A stretch of 64,000 nt of DNA from Apus apus (Eukaryota; Chordata; Aves; Apodiformes; Apodidae): the NCBI RefSeq assembly GCF_020740795.1, contig NC_067301.1:62001-126000 (forward strand), written 5' to 3'. The position numbers were made by a program, and so were the translations under genes. Each line of letters opens with the position of its first letter. The stretch's first letter is position 1. Below the pieces are notes generated by a model that worked only from the letters and a program-made list of their open reading frames with translations, did no database searches and had not been told where the DNA came from. Of the stretch, positions 27,101 through 38,982 are shown piece by piece.

Positions 27101-30066
27101 CTAAAGAGGTTTTGCCTTTTGCTTCTCCAGCTGCTGCTTACATTTATGCCTTTCTCTTCTCAAAACAAACTGAAATAGCAACAGAAAATTTTAAGTGTTG
27201 AAAACAGGAAATATCAAGAGAAATGAGATCACTGGAAAGACAAACATTGCAAGGCAAGCTAGAAATAGGACAGCTTAGTTCAAAGGACATCCAGTAACAC
27301 AGGGATTCCCTCTGCAAAAAGAATCCTTGAATGAAAGGGAGTATTATGAATGAAAGTCCATTATATTATTTTTTCACAGAATTCAGACATTTCATTTTTA
27401 AATGCAGATAAGCATACTATCCATCTCCAGAGCAGGGCACAAAAGAGGTTTAAAAGGTCTTGTGATACTACCAGAGCTATTTTTTTAGCAGACTTATTAA
27501 CTAGTATTAACCAACCAGGATGCCAAAGATTACTTAGGAGCTAGTCTTTAGGGCAATTAGCAAACTGCAAAGATTGGTTTACACATGCCTACAGAATTGC
27601 GAGGTGGTTTGAGTCCTGAAATAACTTTATATTGCAAAGAAGGGAGGGAAATGATAATGTAACTGTTGGTACAGAATTCAATTTCTTCTGCACAAGTCAG
27701 CACAGAAATAATTACAAGGGACACCATTACTAAACACTTATATTCAGTAGAAAAATCAGAAATTTAAGGCAGTGGGGTTTTAGTGAGCAAAGGGCGTAAG
27801 TGAAGTCATTAAACGATAAGACGCAAAAATTCCATTCCATTCCATGCACAAGAACCAAAGAGTACTAAGAGTAAAACCAGGCCTGCTGATGCCATAGAGT
27901 AACATCTTCAGGGAAAACCAAAATGACTTTTTCCTAGACCAAGGATTCTCAAGCACAAACAAGTTAAAACCTCAAACATCTAATATTATCATTATAGTTC
28001 TACCATGGAGGCACTGCAGGATTTTGTCCCACTGAAGTCACGTCAACACTCCAAAATGCATTTTAAAAAAAAAAGAATTGTCCTTCGTATCCATTCATAA
28101 CATTTAGGGCTACCTACACCATTAGAGAGCGCGTACCTCAACACCAACAGACCTGAATTTAAAAAAAACCCACAAAAGTACTTTCTCCTCAACACACATA
28201 TGCAACCAGGACAATTTAAACTTAAAATAACTCACGTTGCATATGCAATTCATCCACAGAAACAGTTGCAATCTTCAAGTCCAGAGCAACAGCAGTATAA
28301 AGCATTTGGAAGTCGTCTTTGATCATGTACAGTTCACCACAGGCAACCATCACTAATTGCTAACCCCTCTCTGCACGTGTCCAGAACACAACATAGAGCC
28401 GTCTCACCATTAAAAACAGTCTGCCCTCATTAATCAAAAACACAAAACCTCACTCATCTGCTCTACTCCTTTCGACAGCTTACACCCTCCCTTGTATTCT
28501 TTTAGTTTTCTCTACATAACACATCCAGCTAACTTAAGACCTCCTCATCATTTCTTACATCCAAGGAAAAAAACAAAACACACCCAAAATATCTCCTAGT
28601 TTACGTTCCTTCCCTTTCTTCTCACATCACCTTCATTTGTACAGCATGCAGCAGTTCTTACAATATGAGCATGCCGTAGGAGAGCTTACCTCAACAAGAA
28701 CAAGGGCAGATGGGAGACTTTCAACAGAGGTCAACAGAAGCCCTAAAAGAGAATGCAAAGTCAGTTTTAGACATGGCATCATGCAATGAAATCAAGCATT
28801 CTTGTTTCTTAGCAATAGTAATACAAATTCCAGATCAAAGACTATAGCAAATACATTTTCTTAATCCTACTGTTAGCAACTCTCAGTGCTAGGAGTTTTA
28901 GAGTCCCATGTTGACGTATCTTTGTCCAACAAATAAATGATTGCACTGTACAGCAAAACTGATCAAAAAACAGGTTCACGGTGTTTATGCTGTAATGAAC
29001 AGCATTGCCTGCAAATGCTCACAAAACAGTCTTTACACAGCAGCTCTCACTGGGAATCCTACTGCTCTAAGCATTGCGTTTTACCATCACAAATGCTATG
29101 TCTAGGCACAACACAGACTGTCAAACCTGTAATAAACCACGCAAGATGCCAAATAAATCAGGACATGGGAAGATGGATTTATTTCGACACAAAGCTCAGA
29201 AAAATGGGTATTCACAGTAGCAATTCCTACAACGGTGAAACCATTGGTGCTGGGTGTTGGTTTTTTCCCTACTTTTAATACTTCGGGACAAGCGTTCCCC
29301 GCGACTGCACAGCACCGGGACACCGAACGCGCGGGGCAAGGACCGGCTCCGCCTCGCTGCACGGGCGCAGCCGCTGTCACAAGAGAAGGCCGCGGCACAC
29401 ACCGAAGGGCAGATGAACGCGGATCCGCGGCCGCCACGCTCCGCGCTCCGCATGAACGGAGGGGCCGCGGGCGACCCCCGGCAGCGCGAACGGGGCGGGA
29501 GAGCGCGCGCGCCCTGGTGGCGGCGGGACGGCAAAGGAGCGGGACAGGCCAGGGGCAGCGGAACGAGTAACCGCCGTCATTCCCCATGAAACAGGGTCCC
29601 AAAGACACAAGGTAGGACACTGAAGCAGAGGGCGGCGGCCAGTTCCTCTGAAGGATCAGCGCACCGGCCGGGAAAAGCCAAGCAGATAACCGCGGCAGGA
29701 AAGGACGCCGAGCACTGGCGGAGCGGGGGTCTCCGCGCGGAGCCAGCCGCCATGGGAGCAGCTCGGCGCCGGCAGGGCCTCACCCGCGATGCCTCGCCGC
29801 CTCTGCGCTGGCGACAGCCCCCAGCGCTTCCTCACTCGCGCCGCCGGGACAGCCCACGGACGGCAGCTCCCCGGCCGGCCCCGCGCCCCTCTCTCTGGCG
29901 GATGCAGCGGACCCCGCAGGCCCAGGCAGACGGGGAGGAGGGCACAGAGTCGGGGGCGGTGCCGTGCCGGCAGCTCTACCCGTAAGGCGCACCGGCTGCC
30001 GTTCCAGCAGACGGGCCCGGAGGACCGGACAAAGCTGCCAGCGCCCTGGTCCGCACCGGGGCCCAT
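27101..30066 (-). CDS. Candidate unrecognised five-exon gene, divergent from ERRFI1
   Basis: I do not recognise this protein. Minus-strand exons that join in one frame are: 29784-30066 (start ATG at 30064-30066, G at -3 and +4; donor GCGG/GTGAGG), 28690-28742 (acceptor TTCTCTTTTAG, donor GAG/GTAAGC), 28236-28359 (acceptor GGTTAG, weak tract; donor GTGAGT), 28118-28152 (acceptor T-run then AAATTCAG; donor GTAGGT) and 27101-27169 (acceptor TGCTATTTCAG; stop TAG). The total is 564 nt, 187 residues. The first 94 residues are Arg/Pro/Gly-rich CpG-island sequence and may not be translated. If so, ATG at 28348-28350 inside the third exon (good Kozak context) is the next start. The last about 92 residues are protein-like: a hydrophobic Leu/Val stretch, segments such as GELYMIKDDFQMLY and ALDLKIATVSVDEL, and a basic Lys/Gln tail ending QLEKQKAKPL. 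Transcription would start within about 200 bp of the ERRFI1 start. It may equally be a non-coding divergent transcript of ERRFI1. No such coding gene is known to me at the human locus. Confidence 0.42.
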
Positions 30067-30204
30067 TGCAGCCCCCGCTGCCCGGGCCTGCCCAGCGAGA
30101 CCGACACTCTTGACAGCGCCCGCCTGGAAACCCCCACAGCACCTTCACCAGGCCAGGCGCGGCTCTAAGGCTTTTCCCGGCCAGAGCTCAACGTGCGGAG
30201 GGGC

Positions 30205-30280
30205 GCGGCCGGGCGGGGCTCCCTGGCGGCTCCGCCCCCCGGTATAAGAGCGGCCGTCCGCGCGCGGCGCGGCAGTGACC
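30205..30280 (+). promoter_or_regulatory. ERRFI1: ERRFI1 core promoter with TATA box and GC boxes
   Basis: GC boxes GGGCGGGGC (30211-30219) and CCGCCCCCC (30232-30240) sit directly upstream of TATAAG (30243-30248). An initiator-like GCAGTGAC about 30 bp on places the transcription start near 30274. A TATA box inside a CpG island fits an inducible immediate-early gene. The start site is inferred. Confidence 0.65.
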
Positions 30281-30359
30281 GGGCGCTGCCGCGGATCGGC
30301 GCATGCGTGTCGCGCCGGCGGCCGCGCGGGGACATGCGGAGCTGCGCGACACTGTCGGG
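30274..30359 (+). other. ERRFI1: ERRFI1 non-coding exon 1 (5' UTR)
   Basis: Runs from the inferred start site to a strong donor, CTGTCGGG/GTGAGT at 30359/30360. A near-perfect NRF1 palindrome (GCGCATGCG core, about 30299-30307) lies inside. ERRFI1 in mammals also has a non-coding first exon followed by a long first intron, matching the gap to the coding start at 36862. The 5' end is approximate. Confidence 0.6.
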
Positions 30360-33300
30360 GTGAGTGATGGCCCCCGCGGCGGCACCTCCCGCCGCCCCGC
30401 GCCGCTCGTTGCCATGGCGGCGGGGCGCCCCCCGCTGCCGCGGCCTGCCCAGGCCGCTCCAGCCCGCCGTGGACCTGAGCCGCCCGGCAGGGCTTGGCGG
30501 CGGCCCGGGGCCGCTTTGTACCTGCCGCGCCGGGCCCCGCCGCCTGGGAGAGGAACGGGGGCTGGAGCGGCCGGCCGCCACCAGCATCCGCGGGTCGCCT
30601 GGGCTCAGCCGGGCTGCGGCGCCAGGGCTGGCCGGGCCCCTGGCACGGAGCCGCGGTCCCGGTGCGGCCCACGCCAGTGGGCGCTGGCGGCGAGCCGCGG
30701 CCCGAGAGGCGCGCCGGGGAGAAGTAGGAGTGCGGTTTTTGCCCCTGTGGTGGCAGAGGGGGAGCACCGGGGCCCAGGCCCGCCGCGGCGCCTCTTACCT
30801 GCCGATCTGGTGGGAGGCGTCTGGGTACGATACCTGTTCTGCTCGCCGCGGGGGGAGCGCGCTGTCCCAGGGATGGAAGCGCTCATGCGGCCCAAGTCCC
30901 GCTGGGTGGGACCCGCCGGGGCCAGCGCTGCCCGGTGCCACGTTCTTGGGAATCAACGTGGCGTGCCACGCGTTTTTCTCCTGACCCGAAACGGTATCAG
31001 TGTTCCCTCTCACTCGCCTCCGAGCGGCTCCTCTCGCTCCTGTGAGTAAACATAGACCGCATTGTGGGCTCAGACGCTGCGCGTCGCACTCTCAATTTAG
31101 GATGGCTTAGTTTAGAATAAACATTTCTTCCTGACTTAATACCCCAGTACACACTTATCCTCGATCTTCTAAAATAGACAGTCTGTGTTTAAATGCGGAG
31201 ACGCCGCCGTACAAGTACTGGCAGTGCCGCCGGAGCGTGTCCGCATGCGGCGGACAGCACTGCGGAGGTTACGCGCAGAGCGGGAGCCGGAGTTCAGTGG
31301 ACCCGACTCACTAGCACACAGACTAGGGACCCTGTGCAGTGCTGCTGAAGCAATAGGCAAAAACTTGTTATGCTTGATCTTGATAAAGATAACAGTACTT
31401 AATTATATGCTGATTAACTGGATGGGAAAGGCTTTGGGGACAAGGTCTCTGGTCAGTTTGGGGATATTGAGTCTGCCCTACTGGTGAACAAAACCTCTGC
31501 ATCACAGATACATTTGTGAATTGCATTTATAAGCTAGTGAAACTTAAAAAGAGGAAACCAAACTGCTCAGTTCGCCCATGTTACTTTATTCACAAATCTA
31601 GTTTCCTTTTCTTAGCAATATACCTATATGGGACAGTTTTTATTTTTTAAATAGAAACCTCTCTTCTGAAGGGGTGTATTTTCTTGGTGCAATAAAGGAA
31701 TTATTTCAGAGAAGAACACTTCCACTTCTCTGCCTTGGAAAACAGAATTAAAACCTATCAGTGCGTCTAACACTGTGGTTATGACTGAGTCAGCTATAAA
31801 GGAGTTTTTATTTCCTGAATGTAAGCTGGCTATATTCACATTAAAATTCTCAGAAGGGTGAAGTACCGTACCTTAAGCATGCATCTGAAATCTGACAAGC
31901 AGAGGCAAGGCAGTTGTCTTGCTATTTAATTACTAGTTTTCTACTGGCAATTTACAGGTTCCTCCCAGTTGCCATGTAGGACCATGAAACAGTAGTTCAA
32001 ATTTTACCTGAACTTAAACTCCTTGATGAACTGCAGTTACGTGAATATATTCCAAAATATCTGACTAATCTAATACCTTGTCTGCTGTTCAGCTGGTTTG
32101 TCTCTAAATTTATGCCCATCACCATCTGGGCTATATCTGTAGAATTAATTTTATTTGCAAGCTCCTATGATTTGAGCAGCATTTTTCAATCAATCTTTAC
32201 CTAAGTGATCACAGTCTTAAATTTTGTACCACAGAACAGTCCATTTCTGGTTGGCAGAATGTGTAGAAAAATCTCTCAAAACTAATAATATGCCTCATTT
32301 ATATAATAACTATAAAGAATATAATTCCTCTGAAGGGAAGAAATATTCTGAGGCCTTCATCTGATTTAGCTTGCGACTCCAAGGATTACTGACCTGCACT
32401 ATGGAGGTTTGGTGCACAGTAAATAAGACCTAATTATTTATTAATAGATTTAAACTAACCTTTCATGAGCCTGTTTCTGCTAGGTGTTGGTTTCTGAGCA
32501 TTAATCTAGTTGCAAAGGCAAAAACACTTCAGGGATGGTATGACCACTAGAGAACAAGGATTTGGTTTTTTAAATATATGGAGTTCCAGAAAGCATACTA
32601 ATAGCTCTTAGGCTTTTTAAAGTCCAATTACAAATCTGAAATATTTAAATATTAAAAGAGGTAGCTCTATCTCAGGTACTTACATTAAATAGAAAGTCAA
32701 AGACAAAAAGGAAATTACATCATGTTGTCAAATAAGGAACAGCTAGCTGGAGTGGATGACTTGTAGTGCAAAAATGTGCCCCTCCTCCTGTGAATTGCTT
32801 CTGAGATTTGTTAGAGATACGTGGTGGCAAGTTGAGCAAAAATAAGCTGTGGATTTAAGGTAGCCACATTACTTCCCTTCCCAAAAGTGGTAAGTAGGTC
32901 TTAGGTTTTGTTTTTTTCCTCTTTCCCTTTTCTTACAAAAAGGTATGTAAGTTGCTGGTCAATAGGATTGCCTTTATAAAATCTGTCCAAAATTTGTGCA
33001 AGCATTCAAAAGTCTGTACAGCAAATTGCTGTATTCCATATCTGTTGAAACATTCCTTTATTTTGAATCCGATTAATCTCAAATATTTGATGCATTGGGT
33101 CTGGAAGAGCAGGGAATAGAATAATAAGATTCTCTCTGAGATCAGGGATACGTCTTGAGCTAAAATATATGCAAATGCTTCCTATTTTCTAAATAAAGTA
33201 TTACTGTGGTTATAACACAAGTACTTAATTATATATATCAGTATGAAGACCCTGTATTTAGGATGTTCTATGTAACTCAACTCCATCTCACAAAAATTTT

Positions 33301-36300
33301 CCAGTGTATTCCCATATACCTTCATCACTACATACATACCCTACTATTTATGGATACATTTGACCATTTTCAGCTTACATATATCTTATTATTAATCGCT
33401 CATCAGTTACAATCTAAAGGTACATATTATATAAATAACTTGACATTTAGAATAATTCATATTCATTAATGTGAGCAGGCATGAATTATTAAGAACTATC
33501 TCCTTTGCACATGCACAGTCACATTGCCTTACAGTGGATGGTGTTGATAGCTTCCTAACCAACAAACCATTCGATTGCTTTGACATGTATCTGCCCTATA
33601 GTAATGACTAGCTGTAGTTTTAATTTGAACTTACTTTCTTTTGAATAACACTAAAACTGTAACATTTCCAGAAGTGCTCAAAGTGCCTCGATCTTTCTCA
33701 GTGCTATAATCTAGGAATAGTGAGGCCAGACAAGCAGAGTAACCAGAAACCCATTCCGTGCAAATGAATGGCAGACAAGTGTGAGATCCAGAATGCTGCA
33801 TTACTGCATACTGTCCATTTTCTTTAGCAAATGTAGTTTGATTTTATTTATGGTTAGGCTTAGAACCTTAAATCTTTAAGGAGACAGGATTGGGTCAACA
33901 GTTACAGTGGAAACTGTTGGTGTTTATATCTTCGTGACTTGACTTCTGTAATTTTTTTTTAAAGCCAATCACTAGAAAATATTAGCCTCCTGAAATATGT
34001 ACTGTTCAGCTTTATAAACACTGTATAAAATAGTTTGTACTCCTCAATTACATGTGCTCATGGCTCCCTCTTAAGATGTTGTTCCTTCCAGCAAGCTAAT
34101 GTGTATTTTAAAATACAAGCACCACCAACTCTCTAGACTCCACTGAAAAATTAAGTAGGTGATTTAGTGAAAAAGCACATGCCTTACCTCCCTTGATACT
34201 CCTATCTTAAGGCACGGAGAAGGACAGTTTCATAACTCCGTCCATTTGCAACTCCCCACTGAAATGTCATGGCAAGTCAAGTTCTGTAAATTCACAAAGA
34301 GTTTATTGTTGGAAGCAAGCAAGTTTTACAGCTATAAAATTTGTCTGTGCTGTATTTTTAAAACATAAAGAGTTGATTGAAAGAAGCTAAAATTACCTTT
34401 TTCCTAGAGCATGTAAATATTTAAGTCTGTTTCAGAAGTTGAGCTTAGCATTCCAGAGGGATTTCATAGAGGCGATTGTGCAACTGTAAGTCTTGAGAGC
34501 TGAGATTTAGACAGCATTCAGAAAGCTGACACAGTAATTACTAGCAGTGGTTTTGGCGTGGGATCTGGTGGAGGTTGGGCTTCTTAACAAGCCCTGCAAG
34601 GGTTGTATGTTATCATAGCAAGTACATTACATGTGCTCTCAAACTACAGCAAACACCCCCCTCTTTCTGTCTCTTTTTTAATATCATAATCAATTTCTTG
34701 CTCATGGTCTTGTCAAACCTTGTACGTGCACTGAGGTGGAGTACTATCATATGCTGACTAATCAGTGTTCTGTATCAGCGATTTTTCAACTTGTGACTGG
34801 CATATGATTTCTAAAAGTACTTAATTGGAAACACAAACTCCTTCATAGGCATAAGCCTCAAGTTCACTAATTCAGTCTCCGTAATTTCTTTTGCAGATTC
34901 ATTGCTAATAGAATAGAATCTGTGAGGCATGGAAAAAAATCACTCAATGTTCAATACAGTGTGAGCTCATGTGATGGATGCTTTTTTGGTTAATTGTCCT
35001 AAAATGATAGGACGTTATTTGTAGAATTGGCGCTGTACTTGTGTGTGCGTCTAAGTCTTTCTGTCAAACTGATTTCTCCAGTCTTCTGCTGCCTTACAGA
35101 CAATAGTTCTGCTTGCGCCTACAGAATTGGAAGAACAAACTGCTGTTACAGGACTACTAGAGATTTTTAACTCCTTTGCTAATCAGAACTATGTTACTGC
35201 TTCCTGGGGCCATACGTTTATATTTAATTTTACTACGAAAGCTGCAATTCCCATTACTGGGAAGGGTCCAGCTTGCCTGTGTAATGTAAAAGTATCCAGG
35301 GTTAAGCTAGTTTTAAGGAGATTGTCTGAAAATGAAGAATAGTCTTTACTAAAATTAGGAGGGATGAAGCAAGTTGGACTAAGACATGTTCTGCTGCAGC
35401 AGACAGAACCCTGATCTGTCCCTTGTTCACTTATATTAAAGGTAATAGCCTCCTGTTGAGAGTTCTTCTTAAATGTCTCACTAAAATACACTGGGTATCT
35501 GATAGTGAATAAGAACTCCCACTTCTGTTGACAAAAGGGTGATCACTGGTAGTCATGATCAAGAATCACATTCTTAAAAAGAATGTGATTAGGTCTTTCA
35601 CGTAATAGACATGTATACAGTCAGAAGCTATTTTGAATATACTGTTTGCCTAGATGGTCAATACTGAACCCAATTCAAATTTGGAAAAGCATAGCAGAGT
35701 TGTTCTTTCTCAAGCATTTATAAAAGGCAAACAGTGGTGGTAGATTGCAAATTAATCCTGGGGCACCTGGTTTACAAACAGTCCTGCTTAGGAGTCTGCT
35801 CACCCCCCCATTTGCGAGTAAGTATAATGGATCTTTCCTCTTAAAGGAAAAAGAAAATATATCTGCATAGATTGCCTGTTTTTTAACAGATTTAACATAA
35901 TCATAAGCTATTACTTGTTTCTGTACCCTATTTTTTTGCAGTACCATACTGTGAAGGGGTTTTTTTGACATGTATACTGTACTCATAGAGCTGGCCCTTA
36001 ATTGTTCATTGACTTTTCTTTAGTAATCCTTAGACTATGACTACTTATTCAATATAAAGCAATTACCAACACATTTTTGCTGTTGTAAATGGGCCAGATA
36101 AAGCATTGTTCACACATTTAAAATAAATATGAATACAACAGGACACGTCAAGCTGAGATTTATTTCAAATCATAGAACCACAGAAAATCATTAGATTTCC
36201 CATTTGTTTGAAATAGAAGACTTGAGGCTGATTTAAAGTATCTTCATGTTTAAGTTTGTTAATAATAGTTACTTGTTTTATGTAAAAGAAGTTTCAGAAT

Positions 36301-36784
36301 TCTAATTTAAGTAGTTAGTGATAATTTTTATTTTAGAAAAGGCTATTTGTTAGATTATTAAAGGTAACACCAAAAAACAGCAGGCCATTACATGTTGGCT
36401 ACACTGGAAACCATAAACTCTTCAGCAAAAGATACAACTAAAGATGAATGCCTACTAGAACATTAGAGAGACTGTTATGGAAAACTTATTTTGCCTGAAT
36501 AACTGGCAGTGTATGTACAAGAAATGAAGTTGTTGATGCACAGTGGCCATATACCAACAGCTTTACTGAACTTTTTTTTTTTTCTATACAGTTTAATTCT
36601 GCAAGAAAACTTACCTGGTTTGTATTTTAGTTTTGCAGACAGAAAATATAACAAGTTTGGCAAAATTTTCCTATTGGCAGCTATTAGGACAGAAAGCTAA
36701 TTCCTTGAAATACTACAATCATAGATAAGGGGTGATCTCACCAAGTTTGCATTTCTGATATTTATGTTCTTCTCTCTTTTGAAG
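30360..36784 (+). other. ERRFI1: ERRFI1 intron 1
   Basis: About 6.4 kb between the donor at 30360 and the best acceptor (pyrimidine tract ending TTTTGAAG at 36784). An alternative acceptor is TTTTCTAG at 36829. It contains a small CpG cluster at 31190-31330, an AP-1 site (CTGAGTCAGC, TGAGTCA at 31786-31792) and a perfect 12-bp hairpin at 35564-35590. No coding sequence was seen. Confidence 0.6.
35564..35590. repeat. Perfect 12-bp hairpin with 3-nt loop
   Basis: AATCACATTCTT, loop AAA, then AAGAATGTGATT. It lies within ERRFI1 intron 1 and would form a stable stem in RNA from either strand. Function unknown. Confidence 0.9.
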
Positions 36785-36861
36785 GAAATGAAAACTACAG
36801 GAAACCTGTCTAGGACTGTGATTTTCTAGGGTTGCAAGACATCACCAGAGAGCAGTGCACT

Positions 36862-38982
36862 ATGTCAACTGCAGGAGTTGCTGCTCAGGAGATGAGAGTC
36901 TCATTAAAAACCGGATTCCTTCACACTAGTCAAGGCATGGGGAGTCTGAAAACATGCTGGGGTAGCCACAGTGGATTTGAAAAGTGAGTCTAAAATTAGA
37001 ACTGTTGCATCTTCATGTATATGGGATGAGCATTAAGAATACTTGTACCAGTACTGACCTATGGTTTATTTACAGTGAAAGCTTTTTTTATTTTTCTAGT
37101 ACTTTCTTTAACATGGACCCTATAGCAGTGGCATATAATCTGAATCCATCAACAGAGCAACATTTATCATCCCTTGGTAAGTATAAAGGCTAAAACATAC
37201 GTATTTAAGCAGTGTAATGGATTTGTCTTGGAAAAAAATCATCCCGTGTCTTCACGAAGACACCAAATGGTGTCTCAGTTTTTTTATATAATGCTGCCCT
37301 CTGGTGACGGAAAACAAACATTGCAAGAAAATACTACGACAAAAAAAAAAAAAAAAGACACAAAAAACCAACCTCAAAACATTTAAAATAATGTGATCGA
37401 CAACCCCTCTTCCTTGTACTTGGAGACCTTTGAGTTGTTGTTACACTTCAGACAGAAAAGTAATTTAGTAAAATGTTTCCATCTTCACGGGGATCTTTGT
37501 AGCTTGGCTCTGGTCTGTTGCTTATGCTTGGGGCCTCTTGAACTACCACATTTAACTGGAGCACTGGCCTAAAACATAAGGTAGTCAGCTGCTCTCTCAA
37601 CTAAAGGCATAAATCCACAACCGGAGAAGATGTATAGTAGTTACTTCAGTACCTACTGAAGTCATTAGCAGGCATTACTTACTGTTGCATCAGAAGGAAT
37701 TAAATGGTTAAGCCTGCAGAGGTGAAGTCATGTGCTAGTGTGTTACTTTAAAAAGTGTTTCTAAGACTTTCTCACCTTTTTAGGGCACTCTTCCAACCCT
37801 GCTTCCATGAATGACCACAGCTTTGCTGAAAGCTGCATCCAGGTCCCATCTCAGAAGTCCAGTCCACCTGCCCTAAGTCCCAAAAATGAACAGCTGATTT
37901 CAAAATATGAAGACCATCTCGTTCCCAGCTTTAGTAAACTGTCATTAACAATGGGCTGTGTTTCTGAAGAAACACTTCCTCACGTGCCAATAAAAAATGG
38001 GCCAATTCAATTTCTGTCCACATCTTCCAATGACCGTAGCTCCAGGCCACTACCCCCTCTGCCTATTTCTGAAGACCTTACTTCAGATGAGGTTGACAAA
38101 GAGGTAGAGTTCCTGACTAGCTCAGATACTGACTTTTTGTTAGAAGATTACGAACTTAGTCCTTTTAAATCCAGTACTCCGAGTCGACGGAGCTTTAGGG
38201 GCTGTGGACAAATCAACTACGCATACTTTGATACTCCAACGGGACCAAAACCAGAAGATGCCAACCCTGCACAAAGCCTAAATGGATACATATCCAGTAT
38301 TTATCCTGCTCCACAGCAGCTGCATCGACGTTTGCGAAGGTCCCATTCTGGGCCAGCTGGATCTCTTAATAAACCTGTAGTAAGACTATCTGGACACTTA
38401 AACAGGTCTTCTCCAAACTCTGATGAAGATAAACCAGAGATTCCACCAAGGGTTCCCATACCTCCTAGGGCTCTCAAACCAGATTACAGAAGGTGGTCAG
38501 CAGAAGTTGCTTCTAGTGCATACAGTGATGAAGACAGGCCTCCAAAAGTGCCCCCAAGAGAACCTTTGTCACGCAGCAACTCCCGTACACCGAGTCCCAA
38601 AAGCCTGCCATCATACCTCAATGGGGTTATGCCCCCCACCCAGAGTTTTGCACCTGATCCTAAGTATGTCAGCAGCAAAGCTCTACAAAGACAAAATAGT
38701 GAAGGATCTTCCAACAGGGTCCCTTGCATTCTTCCAATTATTGAAAATGGAAAGAAGGCCAGTTCCACACATTACTATCTGCTGCCTGAGAGGCCTCCAT
38801 ATTTGGACAAGTATGAGAAATTCTTCAGAGAAGCAGAAGAAAGTAGCTCTAACACAGAGGTTCAGTCCTGGCCTGGTGACTGCATAGCCACTTCAGCACC
38901 AACAAAACTGGACTCAAAACCTAGAACGGACATAACTGGTCATCTGAAACGAAAACACCTGTCTTACGTGGTTTCCCCCTAG
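36862..38982 (+). CDS. ERRFI1: ERBB receptor feedback inhibitor 1 (MIG6)
   Basis: Coding exons are 36862-36983, 37100-37176 and 37784-38982, giving 465 residues (human has 462). The start [13 protein letters not shown] matches the family N-terminus. Donors are GTGAGT and GTAAGT; acceptors are TTTCTAG and TTTTTAG. ERRFI1 is a cytosolic adaptor induced by growth factors and stress that binds EGFR/ERBB kinase domains and blocks activation, then aids endocytic degradation. Visible parts: CRIB-like N-terminus (about 1-40); proline-rich motif RPLPPLPIS (154-162); 14-3-3 type site RRSHSGP (251-257); SH3-binding runs [10 protein letters not shown] (286-295) and [11 protein letters not shown] (318-328); EGFR-binding region from about 350 ([18 protein letters not shown]) to the tyrosine pair [15 protein letters not shown] (396-410, tyrosines 397/398), which human MIG6 uses once phosphorylated. 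The C-terminus [11 protein letters not shown] is identical to human as I recall it. The central region (about 70-150) is the most divergent. Confidence 0.98.

Larger units (their letters stand above)
29280..31060. promoter_or_regulatory. CpG island, bidirectional promoter of ERRFI1
   Basis: Abrupt change from AT-rich flanks to very GC- and CpG-dense DNA for about 1.8 kb. It contains the ERRFI1 core promoter near 30240 and the first exon of the candidate minus-strand transcript. All the overlapping long open frames here on both strands are the stop-poor by-product of GC-rich sequence. A smaller CpG cluster follows at about 31190-31330 in ERRFI1 intron 1. Confidence 0.85.

Noticed and set aside
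30145..31049. Several 170-250 codon open frames on both strands
   Set aside because: They are stop-poor GC-rich sequence around ERRFI1 exon 1, with no protein-like pattern and mutually overlapping in all frames.
36171..36240. Possible CR1 end (AATCATAGAACCACAG)
   Set aside because: Only a short stretch resembles CR1 and the following sequence does not.
37341..37356. A run in ERRFI1 intron as a retroposon tail
   Set aside because: No recognisable retroposon body or target duplications; treated as simple sequence.
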